A stretch of DNA of 64,000 bases from Salinarimonas ramus (GTDB taxonomy: Bacteria; Pseudomonadota; Alphaproteobacteria; Rhizobiales; Beijerinckiaceae). The DNA lies in assembly GCF_014645695.1 (NCBI RefSeq), contig NZ_BMMF01000003.1, positions 390,091-454,090 of the forward strand, written 5' to 3'. Positions 17,862 to 26,108 of this stretch are shown here, in pieces (position 1 is the stretch's first letter; the number at the start of each line of letters is the position of its first letter). The notes under the pieces are model-generated. The model did no database searches. It saw only the letters and a list, made by a program, of their open reading frames with translations, and was not told the origin of the DNA. A program made the position numbers and the translations under genes.

Positions 17862-18640
17862 CGTGATGCTGCGAGCTGGCGCAATTACCGGATCCGGACT
17901 CGTCATGCGGGTGAACAAGAGGTATGCCGTCTGGTACCTGAGGACTCGGACGAAGAGCGTCCGCCTCAGCGACATGGCAAACCTTTTCCCGCAGCGGGCG
18001 AGGCTCGCGGTGGCGAACGCCCGCGCCGAGCTCGACGCCGGACGGGATCCTCCTTTGGCCTCGAACGTGGGAGCGCGGCCTCGCTGGTACGATGCGCGCG
18101 TTGTGGGCGGTCGTTCTCACGGGCCAGCGCACCGGCACGCTTGTGGGCACCAGCGCAGATTATGTCTTCCACGAGACGAAACGTCCGGGCTGGATGATCG
18201 TAGCCTCGCCGTGGGCAGTGATGAAATCGACGCGCGATCGCCCGATCCCCCGCGCCCTGCCGATCCCGCCGGAAGCCTGGGCCAGTATCGGCGCAGCCGC
18301 GACCGACGAGGTGGTCTTTCTCTCACGCAAGGCCGTTTACGAAGAGCACCCTCAACCTAAATTTCTTGGCGCTCGCCGGCGAGCGAAGCGGGCCGGATCT
18401 GTTGACGGCGCACGGCATGCGCCGGTAGACGCCCCACGACGCGCGCCGGTCACTCGCCTCCTTCCTCGACGACCACCGCCTCGGCGGTGCGGCGAGCGCC
18501 ACCCTCGACCACAAGGACGCCAACGCGCCCGAGCCGGAGCGCACGTCCGACGTGACGCGGCTGGTCTACGCCCGCGAGCAGCGACTGGGGCTCAAGGCGG
18601 AGGGGATGGCGGCCTGGTGCACGAAAATTGTTGTCGCCTA
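17862..18640 (+). pseudogene. Decayed tyrosine integrase next to tRNA-Gly
   Basis: Remnants of a site-specific recombinase spread over three frames. The N-terminal arm domain is in one frame from about 17905 (RYAVWYLRTRTKSVRLSDMA, then ANARAELDAGRDP). A catalytic-domain piece lies in a second frame from about 18092 (LWAVVLTGQRTGTLVG, WAVMKSTRDRPIPRALPI). The C-terminal part lies in a third frame, with an in-frame stop at 18426 just before TPHDARRSLASFL (HxxR region) and RLVYAREQRLGLKAEGMAAW (Tyr region). The core-binding domain is missing. It cannot be active. Its position after a tRNA 3' end marks an old island. Confidence 0.75.
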
Positions 18641-19071
18641 CGACCACAAGCGCTTCTCGCTGCGGTCTCGAGAGAATTCGGGCTCGTCCGCTGCAGCGTA
18701 ATCTGGCCGCCATTGCAGCAGCGAATAGTCGTTCGACGCTACAGCGTCCGGCTTCAGCGCCGCGAGCGCGCGGATCAGGTCGCGGTGGCGGGCCAGCGGG
18801 TCCGCGCCGCCGGGGAGGACGGCGCGGTGCGTCCAGATGCGCAGGATTGTCTCCTCGGCCGTGCGGCGGGCGCGCACGCGATCCTCCTCCGTCTCGGCCT
18901 CCTCCGCCGCGCGCATCAGCTCGGCGAGGTGATGCGCCATCCAGCGGGCGAGCGTGTCCGTCTCGTTCTCAAGGCCGAGCTCACGGACGAGGTGGCGCCC
19001 AAGCGCCCAGACGTCCTTCGGCGGCGTGGAGGGAGCCGTCTCGGCGCAGGAAGCCCGTGGGACCGCCGTCG
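18638..19071 (-). pseudogene. Unrecognised helical protein, 5' end missing
   Basis: A stretch of about 140 codons with protein-like composition and no start codon at its 5' end, where it abuts the lysR remnant. It contains VWALGRHLVRELGLENETDT, then WMAHHLAELMRAAEEAETEE and a charged helical region ending in ALAALKPDA. I do not recognise the family. An internal ATG could give a shorter product. The 3' end overlaps the last bases of the integrase remnant on the other strand. It is probably an island fragment. Confidence 0.4.
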
Positions 19072-19530
19072 TCAGACGCCGTGCGCCTCCTCCAGGAGCC
19101 ACGCCCACATGGCCTCGACCTCGGCCGGGCGCCGGCCCGGCGGGGCGACGAGGTAGAGCCCGGCCGCCTCGACGAGGGCGCGTTCGCGGCCGTAGGGCGC
19201 GAGGAGGCGGCCCGACGCGAGCTCGTCCTCGATGAGCGAGGCCGGGGCCAGGGCCACGCCCTGGCCGCGGATCGCCGCGTCGAGCGCGAGCGTCGTCTGG
19301 CTGAAGCGCATGCCGTGGCCCGCGTCGACGTCCCGGGCCGCGAAGCGCTCGAGCCAGGTGGGCCACAGACCGTGCGCATCGTGCAGGAGCACCGCCCCCG
19401 CCAGCTTGTCCGGCCCGGCCGCGAGGTCGTGCGCGGCCGCGAGGCCGGGCGTGCACACCGGGATGAGCGCCGCGTGCTCGATCAGCGCGGCCGTGAGCCC
19501 GTCGAAGGGCGGCGTGCCGTAGCGCACGCC
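19072..19530 (-). pseudogene. LysR-family regulator, C-terminal fragment
   Basis: The last ~150 residues of a LysR-type transcription factor effector domain of the GcvA kind. It has LIPVCTPGLAAAHDL, then HDAHGLWPTWLERF, ALDAAIRGQGVALAPASLIE and LASGRLLAPYG, ending in a normal stop at 19072. The DNA-binding domain and first half of the effector domain are absent. The sequence stops at about 19530, where a 5'-truncated eamA gene begins on the other strand. The two genes were probably a divergent regulator/transporter pair that lost the shared promoter region. Confidence 0.75.
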
Positions 19531-20436
19531 CTCGCCGCCACGGTGTTCCTCTGGGGCTCCGTCTTCCCTGCGATCCGCCTGGCCATGGAGGCCTTCGATC
19601 CGGCCGGGATGGCGGCGGCGCGCTACGGCACGACCTCCGTCGTCCTGGCGCTCGCGGCCCTCGTCTGGCGCCCGCGCCTGCCGCGGCGTCCCGCAGACCT
19701 TCTCCCCCTGGGTGGTCTCGGTCTCTTCGGGGTCTTCGGCTACGCGCTGGCGCTGAACGTCGGCGAGCTGACGCTCGGCGCCAGCGCCGCGAGCCTCGTC
19801 TACAACACCACGCCCGTCTTCACCGCGCCGATGGCGTTCGTCTTCCTGGGCGAGCGCATGGGCAGAGGCGGGTGGGCCGGCACGGCGCTCGCCTGCGTCG
19901 GCGTGACGATCATCGCCACGACGGCGGCCGAGGGCGTGCGCTTCACGCAAGGGGCCTGGTTCGTCCTGCTCGCAACGGTCTTCCAGGCGATCGCCGTCGT
20001 CGTCACCAAGACGCTGCTCGCACGCCGCTGGACCCCCTTCGAGCTGACCGCCTGGAGCATCTGGCTCGGGACCGCGTTCTTGCTGCCCGTCGGGTGGCGC
20101 GGCGTCGTGGACCTCGTCGACGGATCCGTGTCGGCCGCGCCGACCCTCGCGATCCTCTACCTCGCGATCCTGCCGGGGCTCGTCGCCTACGTCCTCTGGT
20201 CGTGCGCCCTGACGCATGTGCCGGCGGGACGCGCAGCGGGGTTGCTGTCCCTGATGCCGGTGGTCGCGACCGGGCTCGAGGTGGCTTGGTGGGGCATCCT
20301 GCCGACCTGGGGAATCGTCGCCCGCGGTGCCGTCACGATCGCAGGCGCGGCGCTGACGAACGCGGCGCGCTTCGGCGGTAGCCGGGTGAAGCACGGTGTC
20401 GAGAGATCGACGGTGCATTCCTTATGTCCGAAATAA
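19528..20436 (+). pseudogene. EamA/DMT family transporter lacking its first codons
   Basis: About 300 codons of a 10-helix drug/metabolite exporter. Both EamA repeats are present: LWGSVFPAIRLAMEAFDPAG at the start, GASAASLVYNTTPVFTAPMA in the first repeat, and AGLLSLMPVVATGLEVAWWG in the second. It reads without interruption from about 19528 to the stop at 20434. No ATG or ribosome site lies upstream because the sequence switches to the lysR remnant; only an internal GTG at 19543 could start translation. Only around ten residues seem lost, but the promoter is gone. Confidence 0.7.
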
Positions 20437-20502
20437 TAATTCTACAAACGAAATTCGTAGCGTTAGCTTTCGGCGGTCTCCAATCTCCAAGGAACTGCCC
20501 AC

Positions 20503-21115
20503 ATGACGCACACGTCTACGCTCGATTCGATCTCGCAAAGTAACCGCGACGCCAAGCGTCAGGCACGCTTCGCCGCGGTCGAGCGCACACCTCTCCGATT
20601 GCTGGCGGTCTATGCGTTCACCCTCACCCTCACCGTCATTCTGGCTGCGGGGACGCTGATCGCCTTCCGGCATGTGATCCCCGGCCCTCTGGCCATCCCG
20701 GCGGTGGCTGGTGCGATGATCATGCTCGGCTTGTTCTACGCGCACTTCACCGAACTGCAGCACGAGCTTCTGCACGGCCATGCGTTCCGCTCGCAAGGCG
20801 TCAGCCGCGCGCTCGGGGTCGTCTGTGGGCTGCCGATGCTCATCTCGTACTCCCATTACCGCTTCTCGCACCTGCGCCACCACGCGCTGCTCGGGACCGC
20901 CGGCAACAAGGAATTCTTCGATTATCCGAAGCGCGGGCTCGATAGCCCGGGCAAACTGCTCCTGGCGGCGATGTCACCGGGTCGATTCGTCACGCTCGCG
21001 TCGCGCATTGCAAACGCCTTCCTCGGCCGTCAGATCGACGAGGACGCACGCAATCATCGCACGCATGCGCAGATTCGCTCCGACTACATCCTCTTCGGGA
21101 GTGCCTGCGGATCGC
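20503..21115 (+). pseudogene. Membrane fatty acid desaturase, 3' truncated
   Basis: The first ~200 residues of a membrane di-iron desaturase. Two membrane segments lie near residues 35-80. The first His box is HELLHGH and the second is HLRHHALLG. The third box (HxxHH) that would complete the iron site is missing, because after HRTHAQIRSDYILFG the sequence changes to unrelated DNA that matches an NTPase on the other strand. The open frame runs on to 21303 by chance. An AT-rich 60-bp stretch upstream (20437-20500) may hold the promoter. The product cannot be an active desaturase. Confidence 0.75.
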
Positions 21116-21432
21116 GGGCGGCGAACAGCGCGGCCGCCTGGACGAGCCGGCGCTTTAAGATGCGCGGCCGGTCCCCCGTTTCGGACCGCGGGATCAGCAG
21201 GGGCGCGCGCAGCCGGCGAGCGAGGTCGTTCGCGATGTGGAGGAAGGCTTCGTGCGGGCGGTGGCGCTGCGCGTCGGACTCGAGGAATCAGTCCGCGCCG
21301 TAGCAGTCGAACACCACCATCTCCAAGCCCTTGGGCAGCCCCGCCTCGATCTCGAAGAGGGCAGTCGTCTTGCCGCATCCGCCTTCGCCCACGAAGGCGA
21401 GCCGTCGGGCGATCGCGGACGGCGAGGGCACG
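21110..21432 (-). pseudogene. STAND-like P-loop NTPase, internal fragment
   Basis: A remnant of a large ATPase. On the minus strand it reads RLAFVGEGGCGKTTALFEIE (Walker A) and EMVVFDCYGAD, then an in-frame stop at 21288, then more of the same protein (RHRPHEAFLHIANDLARRLR, RLVQAAALFAARDP). The FDCYGAG block followed by RHRPRDAF is a pattern I know from large NTPases found in defence islands, but exact membership is uncertain. Both ends are missing: it abuts the truncated desaturase at ~21110 and the start of the next gene at ~21432. Confidence 0.55.
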
Positions 21433-21434
21433 TG

Positions 21435-22139
21435 ATGACCGACAAGACTATCTCGGTGCTCGGCTGGGGTGCCCTCGCCGTCCTGCTCGTCGCGGCGGGT
21501 GCGCTGCTGCTGCCCGCCTGCGGCTTGCGGCTGGGGCCGATCGAGATGGCCTGGTGCGCGCCACCGGCGCGGGCCGCCGCGGCGACGCCGGAGGGGGACC
21601 TCGACGATCTGCTGCTGCAGGTTCAGGCGCTCGAGGATGCGCTCATCGCGCGTCCGATCTGCGATCCGCCGCCGGTGCGGCGCGCCGAGGCGCCTCCACC
21701 ACTGGAGCCGGAGCCGGAGCCGGACCGACCGCAGATCGGCGATGATCTCGTTCTGCCCGACAACGAGGGCGACCTCTCGTTCCTCCAGGGATGCTGGGAA
21801 TCGCCGCAGAACTCCAACATCATACAGGGTGGCACGAACATCCCGATTCGAGTTCGGTATTGCTTCACTGGATCCGATGGGAGTGGAACGGTCGAGATAC
21901 TCAACTCGCGGGACGGCGACTGCCGCGGCCCCATGCAAGCCCGGCGCGAGGGAGACCGTCTTCTCATCGAATACGAGCGGGCGATCTGCGAGCGCAATGG
22001 TGCGGCCTTCGTTCCCGGCGTGATCGAGTGCCGCGAGGGAGCAAACCAGGCCACCTGCGACTTGATCGAAATCCGCGATGGGGTGCGAGAGCCGCGGAGC
22101 AACCAAGTCCGAGACACGACGCTTCGGCGCATCGATTGA
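21435..22139 (+). CDS. Membrane-anchored Cys-rich protein of unknown function
   Basis: Protein of 234 aa that I cannot assign to a named family. An N-terminal hydrophobic anchor (VLGWGALAVLLVAAGALLL) ends in a Cys that could be a non-canonical lipobox. A charged linker with a short coiled coil and a Pro/Glu-rich segment (PPPLEPEPEPDRP) follow. The C-terminal 120 residues form a compact domain beginning LSFLQGCWESPQNSN with paired cysteines (RYCFTG, GDCRGPM, ICERNG, IECREG, ATCDLIE). It is probably periplasmic, and looks whole, unlike its neighbours. ATG 21435 or GTG 21432 could start it. Confidence 0.6.
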   Translation: MTDKTISVLGWGALAVLLVAAGALLLPACGLRLGPIEMAWCAPPARAAAATPEGDLDDLLLQVQALEDALIARPICDPPPVRRAEAPPPLEPEPEPDRPQIGDDLVLPDNEGDLSFLQGCWESPQNSNIIQGGTNIPIRVRYCFTGSDGSGTVEILNSRDGDCRGPMQARREGDRLLIEYERAICERNGAAFVPGVIECREGANQATCDLIEIRDGVREPRSNQVRDTTLRRID

Positions 22140-22142
22140 GAG

Positions 22143-22409
22143 TCACCGGCGCGATGACGTGCGCGAGGACGCCGGTCGTGGGATCGCTGCGAGCGCTCCG
22201 AGCCCACCGACGAGGAGCGCGAGCGAAAAGCACCCGAAGCTCCAGGCCGACGACCAGCCGAACTCGCTGGAGATCGACGGCTCCAGCACCGCGAACGCAT
22301 AGTACAGCGTGCCGTACGAGACGATCTGCGTCGGCCCCGAGCCGACGACGAGAGCCGCGTACGCCAGGCGGCTCGAGAAAGGCGCGCCGAAGCGCCGCAC
22401 GTCATTCAC
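22143..22409 (-). pseudogene. MFS transporter, N-terminal fragment
   Basis: The first ~72 residues match the start of a major facilitator transporter: VGSGPTQIVSYGTLYYAFAV is helix 1 and FGCFSLALLVGGLGAL helix 2. After that the frame continues into short unrelated Arg/Ser-rich sequence and stops. A full protein would be about 400 aa, so it is truncated by about 80 percent. The ATG at 22409 is genuine-looking. It is part of the decayed island. Confidence 0.65.
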
Positions 22410-22563
22410 GCGTCGATCTCCGCTGCGAGCCGATCAGCACGTCCCGCTCTACTGCTTGCTCTGCGACAGCTCGGTGACGTCGCGGGCGCGAGGGTCTCGG
22501 CCCGAGTCGGGACGGAGCGGACGGTCGCACGGCGGGGGGCCGTCCTCGCCGGGTCTCGAGAGC

Positions 22564-23364
22564 TCAAGCTCCGACCGTTCGGTAGCGGCGAAGACCCAGT
22601 CGCCAGAGCGCAGTACCCGCTGCAGCGGAGACGAGACCGACGATCAGAGCACTCGACGCGAGTACCGTCGTGGCGCCGTTCTCGATCGAAACGGCGAGGC
22701 CCAGTATGGGGTAGTAGTTCACGAAGGCGTAGGGAATGGCCACCGTGAGCACGAGCTGGACGGGTGAGGGATAGACCGAGATCGGGACGTCCACAGTGCG
22801 CCGCACGCCGTAGATCATGAGCTCGACGAGATCTCTCGATCCGGCGACCCAGAAGGCGATGCTGGCGAAGGCGAGCATGACGCCGCCTTGGATCAGCGTC
22901 CCGCCGACGATCGTGACCGACAGCCAGATCGCCGGCGACGGGCCGTTGCCCTCGTCGAGCAGCAGCAGCGCGTAGACGCACAGGGCGAAGGCGCCCACGG
23001 CTTTCACGGGCATCGACGGCTCGAAGCTGCGCGCCATGAGCAGGGTGAGCGGCCCGATCGGCCTCGCCAGGACGAGATCGAGCTCGCCCGATCGGATCAA
23101 GCCTTCGAGCGTGCGAGCGACGCCCCAGAGATAGGTGCCTGCGATGAAGTAGGTGACGAGGTTCAAGCCGTAGACGAGCATCATCTCCGCGAGAGCGAAG
23201 CCCCCGATCTCGCCGAACCGAGCGACGATGATCGCGAGCCCGATCGTCGCACAGACGTAGAATACGAGATTGCTCACCTGCTCGACGACGAAGTTGAAGC
23301 GATTCTGCAGCCGAGCCTGCAAGGCCAAGCTCGTCTGCGCGATCAGGAATGGCAGGTCGCGCAT
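22564..23364 (-). CDS. ABC-2 type permease (DUF990-like)
   Basis: Inner-membrane protein of 266 aa with six predicted helices, of the ABC-2/DUF990 kind. Typical features are VSNLVFYVCATIGLAIIVAR near residue 31, GELDLVLARPIGPL near residue 92, and PVQLVLTVAIPYAFVNYYPI near residue 201. It pairs with the second permease 1 nt upstream and the ATPase before that, on the same strand and order ATPase-permease-permease. Such trios are exporters, often of peptides or lipids; the cargo is unknown. Confidence 0.85.
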   Translation of the reverse strand: MRDLPFLIAQTSLALQARLQNRFNFVVEQVSNLVFYVCATIGLAIIVARFGEIGGFALAEMMLVYGLNLVTYFIAGTYLWGVARTLEGLIRSGELDLVLARPIGPLTLLMARSFEPSMPVKAVGAFALCVYALLLLDEGNGPSPAIWLSVTIVGGTLIQGGVMLAFASIAFWVAGSRDLVELMIYGVRRTVDVPISVYPSPVQLVLTVAIPYAFVNYYPILGLAVSIENGATTVLASSALIVGLVSAAAGTALWRLGLRRYRTVGA

Positions 23365-23365
23365 G

Positions 23366-24163
23366 CTAGCCCCCGTGAACGACCATCGCGGCGCGCGACC
23401 AGCGCCACGTGATCACCGCCACGGGCGTGGTCAAGCACAGCCAGAGCGCGAGCCCCGCGAAGTACCCGCCGATCTCCGCCCACCCGGCGAGCCCCAGCCA
23501 GACGGACAAGGGCGCGTGGAAGAGCAGGTGGAACGGCAGGACTTCCGCCAAGCCGCGCAGCGCATCGGGCAAGAACCACAACGGCACGAGTGCGCCGGAG
23601 AACAACGCCGTCACCCCTTGAAAGGCGTACTTCACCTGCGTGGTGTCGAGAAGCCGCAAGGCAGCGATGCCGACGCACCAGCCGATGAGCGTCGCGAGCA
23701 ACCAGCCCCCGAGAACGAGAAGGACCGCCACCGCCACGCGGCCGGGTCCGGGAGCCGTGAATCCGAACAGGGCGCCGAGGACGACGACCGCGGGAAGCGC
23801 ATGCACGGCGAAGCCGACCACGAACCGGGCGAACTCGCGCACGAGTACCGCCGACGGGAAGCCCGGCGGGCGCAGAACGTCGACGGCCGCCTGGCCACGG
23901 AGCACGCGATCGTTGATCGTATCGACGACCGAAAACTCGGCGAGGCTCACCAGTGCCGTGGCGAGCAGGACGTAGGTCACGATATCGATGCGCGAGAGAT
24001 GTCCGCCATCGACGATCGTTCCTTCGGCGCCGACGAGGGCCGACCACAGGAATACCTGGCTGCCGGCGAGGAGCAGCTTGTGCGCGGCTCCGAGAAGAGC
24101 GAGCTTGCGATCCGCGAGATACGCCGCCGCCTCGATACGGAAGAGGGCGAGGAGGCTCGTCAT
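23366..24163 (-). CDS. ABC-2 type permease, second subunit
   Basis: Second membrane subunit of the same exporter, 265 aa, six predicted helices (for example LVGAEGTIVDGGHLSRIDIV then YVLLATALVSLAEF). The segment INDRVLRGQAAVDVLRPPGF corresponds to the cytoplasmic coupling loop seen in the partner subunit. The start ATG at 24163 overlaps the stop of the ATPase gene (ATGA), so translation is coupled. A heterodimeric membrane domain with one ATPase is the usual arrangement for this family. Confidence 0.85.
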   Translation of the reverse strand: MTSLLALFRIEAAAYLADRKLALLGAAHKLLLAGSQVFLWSALVGAEGTIVDGGHLSRIDIVTYVLLATALVSLAEFSVVDTINDRVLRGQAAVDVLRPPGFPSAVLVREFARFVVGFAVHALPAVVVLGALFGFTAPGPGRVAVAVLLVLGGWLLATLIGWCVGIAALRLLDTTQVKYAFQGVTALFSGALVPLWFLPDALRGLAEVLPFHLLFHAPLSVWLGLAGWAEIGGYFAGLALWLCLTTPVAVITWRWSRAAMVVHGG

Positions 24164-25155
24164 GCGACGGCAACGCGCGCCGCGCCGTACAGATCGAGCA
24201 AGACGTCGCCTGTCGTCATGTCTCCGGGCGCCGCCGCCGAAATCTCGCAATCCGCACGGAGCCAAGCGAGCGCCTCTTCCCGTGTCGCCATGCCGGGGTC
24301 GATCGTCAGCACGATGCGGCTGCCGTCGCGCAGCATGGCGACGCCCGGCGGCGCCGTCTGCGGGGCCGGCGTGGCGGCGGTCGCCGGGACGGTACAGATC
24401 AGTCGCGTGCGCCGTGCCAGGCTCGCCTTCGCCGCGGCGATCGACCCCGCATAGGCGACCCTGCCGCCGCAGACGACGACTATACGCTCGCAGAGCGCGT
24501 CGATGTCGGCGACGTCGTGCGTCGTCAGCAGAACGCCCGTTCCCCAACGCAGGCTCGCGGCACGCAGGACGCGATGGAACGCGGCGCGTGCCTCCAGGTC
24601 GAGCCCCAACGTCGGTTCGTCGAGAAACAGAAGCCGCGGCCGGTGCACCATCGCCACGCACAGCTCCGCTCGCATCTTCTGCCCGAGGCTGAGCTGACGC
24701 ACCGGCACATCGAGAAGGGAGCCGATCTCCAGCTCCTCGACGAGCGCCGCTTTCGTCTCCGCGAACTGCTTCTCCGGTACGCGATAGAGCGCCTTCGCAG
24801 CGGCGAGCGAATCCTGGAGCGGCAGCTCCCACCAAAGCTGCGTGCGCTGCCCGAAGACCGCACCGATGCGCCTCGTGAACCATCGGCGCTCGGCACGCGG
24901 CGAGCGCCCTTCGAAGGAGACTGTCCCGGACGTCGGATCGAGCACTCCCGTGAGCATCTTCAGGATCGTCGACTTCCCCGCCCCGTTGGGACCGAGCAAC
25001 CCGACGATCTCGCCGGCCGACAGGGCGATGCTCACGCCGTCGACGGCGCGCATGGTCGTCCGGCGCGGCCTGACGAGGCCCCGCAAGGCTCCCGTCAGCC
25101 CGGGCTCGCGACGCGTCACCGTGTAGTCCTTCACGAGATCGACGGCAGTCAGCAT
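24160..25155 (-). CDS. ABC transporter ATP-binding protein (exporter)
   Basis: Cytosolic ATPase of 331 aa that powers the two downstream permeases. Walker A is GLLGPNGAGKST near residue 53, the signature is RQLSLGQKMRAEL, and Walker B is LLFLDEPTLGLD with the switch His in LLTTHDVADID. The C-terminal 100 residues extend past the core ABC domain, as in ABC-2/DUF990 partner ATPases. GAGG lies 5 nt before ATG 25155; GTG 25170 is an alternative. The next gene upstream ends 17 nt away on the same strand. Confidence 0.93.
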   Translation of the reverse strand: MLTAVDLVKDYTVTRREPGLTGALRGLVRPRRTTMRAVDGVSIALSAGEIVGLLGPNGAGKSTILKMLTGVLDPTSGTVSFEGRSPRAERRWFTRRIGAVFGQRTQLWWELPLQDSLAAAKALYRVPEKQFAETKAALVEELEIGSLLDVPVRQLSLGQKMRAELCVAMVHRPRLLFLDEPTLGLDLEARAAFHRVLRAASLRWGTGVLLTTHDVADIDALCERIVVVCGGRVAYAGSIAAAKASLARRTRLICTVPATAATPAPQTAPPGVAMLRDGSRIVLTIDPGMATREEALAWLRADCEISAAAPGDMTTGDVLLDLYGAARVAVA

Positions 25156-25171
25156 GCGTGCCTCGCCCACG

Positions 25172-25735
25172 TCACGCCGGGCGACGCGACGGCGCGCCGA
25201 TCGTGTCGAGAATGAAGGCGACCCGTTCGTCCACGCTCGCCAACGGCAGCGTCACCAGCCGGTATCCGGCCTCGCCGTAGACCCGGACCATCGCGTCGTG
25301 GGTCGCTCTGGCCAGCTCGAAGCTCTGCTTGCGCTCGGTGTCGCGCGCGTAGATCTCCTCCCAAGGCGGTGCGATGAAGGCCGTCGAATTGTATCGATAC
25401 GTGCGCGCCGCCTCGTGAAAATGGGCGGGCACCTCCAAGCCGCAGACGGTGAGAAAGCCCATCGGATCGACGAGCCCGCGATCGAAGAACGTCGTGCGGG
25501 TGGGCTCCGCCTCGCAGAACGTGGCGAGACCGATGCCGAGCTCCAACTCCGCGAAATGGGACGGGTCGAGCCAAGGCAGGGCGCGCCCACCGACCCGTCG
25601 CTGCGTCTGGATGATCCTGCGGCCCGATTCGGGCATGCAGGCGAGGCCCCGCCGTCGCAGCGCCTCCATCAAGGTGGTCTTGCCCGCACCGGGGCCGCCG
25701 GTCAGAACGAAGAAGTCGTCACGTGTCACGATCAT
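25172..25735 (-). CDS. Small AAA/P-loop ATPase (AAA_28-like)
   Basis: Cytosolic nucleotide-binding protein of 187 aa. Walker A is FVLTGGPGAGKTTLMEAL near residue 9, and a Walker B-like FFDRGLVDPMGF lies at about residue 85. The layout fits the AAA_28 group of predicted kinases/ATPases, which often stand alone in bacterial genomes. The start at 25735 overlaps the stop of the upstream 2OG-oxygenase remnant by 4 nt, and the stop lies 17 nt before the ABC ATPase gene, so it is probably part of the same transcript. Its role with the exporter is unknown. Confidence 0.8.
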   Translation of the reverse strand: MIVTRDDFFVLTGGPGAGKTTLMEALRRRGLACMPESGRRIIQTQRRVGGRALPWLDPSHFAELELGIGLATFCEAEPTRTTFFDRGLVDPMGFLTVCGLEVPAHFHEAARTYRYNSTAFIAPPWEEIYARDTERKQSFELARATHDAMVRVYGEAGYRLVTLPLASVDERVAFILDTIGAPSRRPA

Positions 25736-26108
25736 GAAGAGCCTCGAGCTGCTATAGCGTCCTTCGATTCGTCTCGGTACAGACCTTCCGTGTCGGGCTG
25801 ATAGGTGTCGTGCAGGATCTGCTCGAGAAATTCCGAGAAGCGTGCCTGCAGGACCAGCCCGCGCCCGGGCTCGTATCGGAACAGGCCCGGGCAGATGCTC
25901 TCGTCGAGGCTGCTGTCGACGAAGAGTGCATACGAGAACCGATCGCGCCCCGACGTCGGGCGCGTGACCTGCTCGCGGACGCGGTGAGCGACGGCAGCGA
26001 CGGAAATCTCCGTATCGCGGGTCAGGATCTCCATCGCACAACCGAAGTTCACGATGAAGGCTCCCGGGCGCGGGTCGACCGCGCGCCACTCGCCGCCCGA
26101 GGCAGACG
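25732..26108 (-). pseudogene. 2-oxoglutarate/Fe(II) oxygenase, C-terminal fragment (isopenicillin N synthase-like)
   Basis: The last ~120 residues of an IPNS-like dioxygenase: GGEWRAVDPRPGAFIVNFG, then VAAVAHRVREQ, which carries the third iron-ligand His, and SGRDRFSYALFVDSSLD. The HxD ligands and N-terminal domain are absent. At its 5' end, near 26105, the reading frame changes and the sequence becomes a different protein. It ends with an ATGA overlap with the AAA gene, so it once belonged to that operon. It is non-functional as seen. Confidence 0.6.

Larger units (their letters stand above)
17700..22410. other. Decayed genomic island downstream of tRNA-Gly
   Basis: This stretch contains almost only gene fragments: a broken integrase, an orphan C-terminal protein, a lysR/eamA pair without 5' ends, a desaturase without its 3' end, an NTPase fragment and a truncated MFS gene. 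Only the 21435-22139 gene looks whole. Fragment joins on both strands indicate repeated deletions. The right-hand boundary is not certain. Confidence 0.6.

Noticed and set aside
17862..18640. Functional integrase
   Set aside because: The matching regions are in three frames with an in-frame stop and no core-binding domain.
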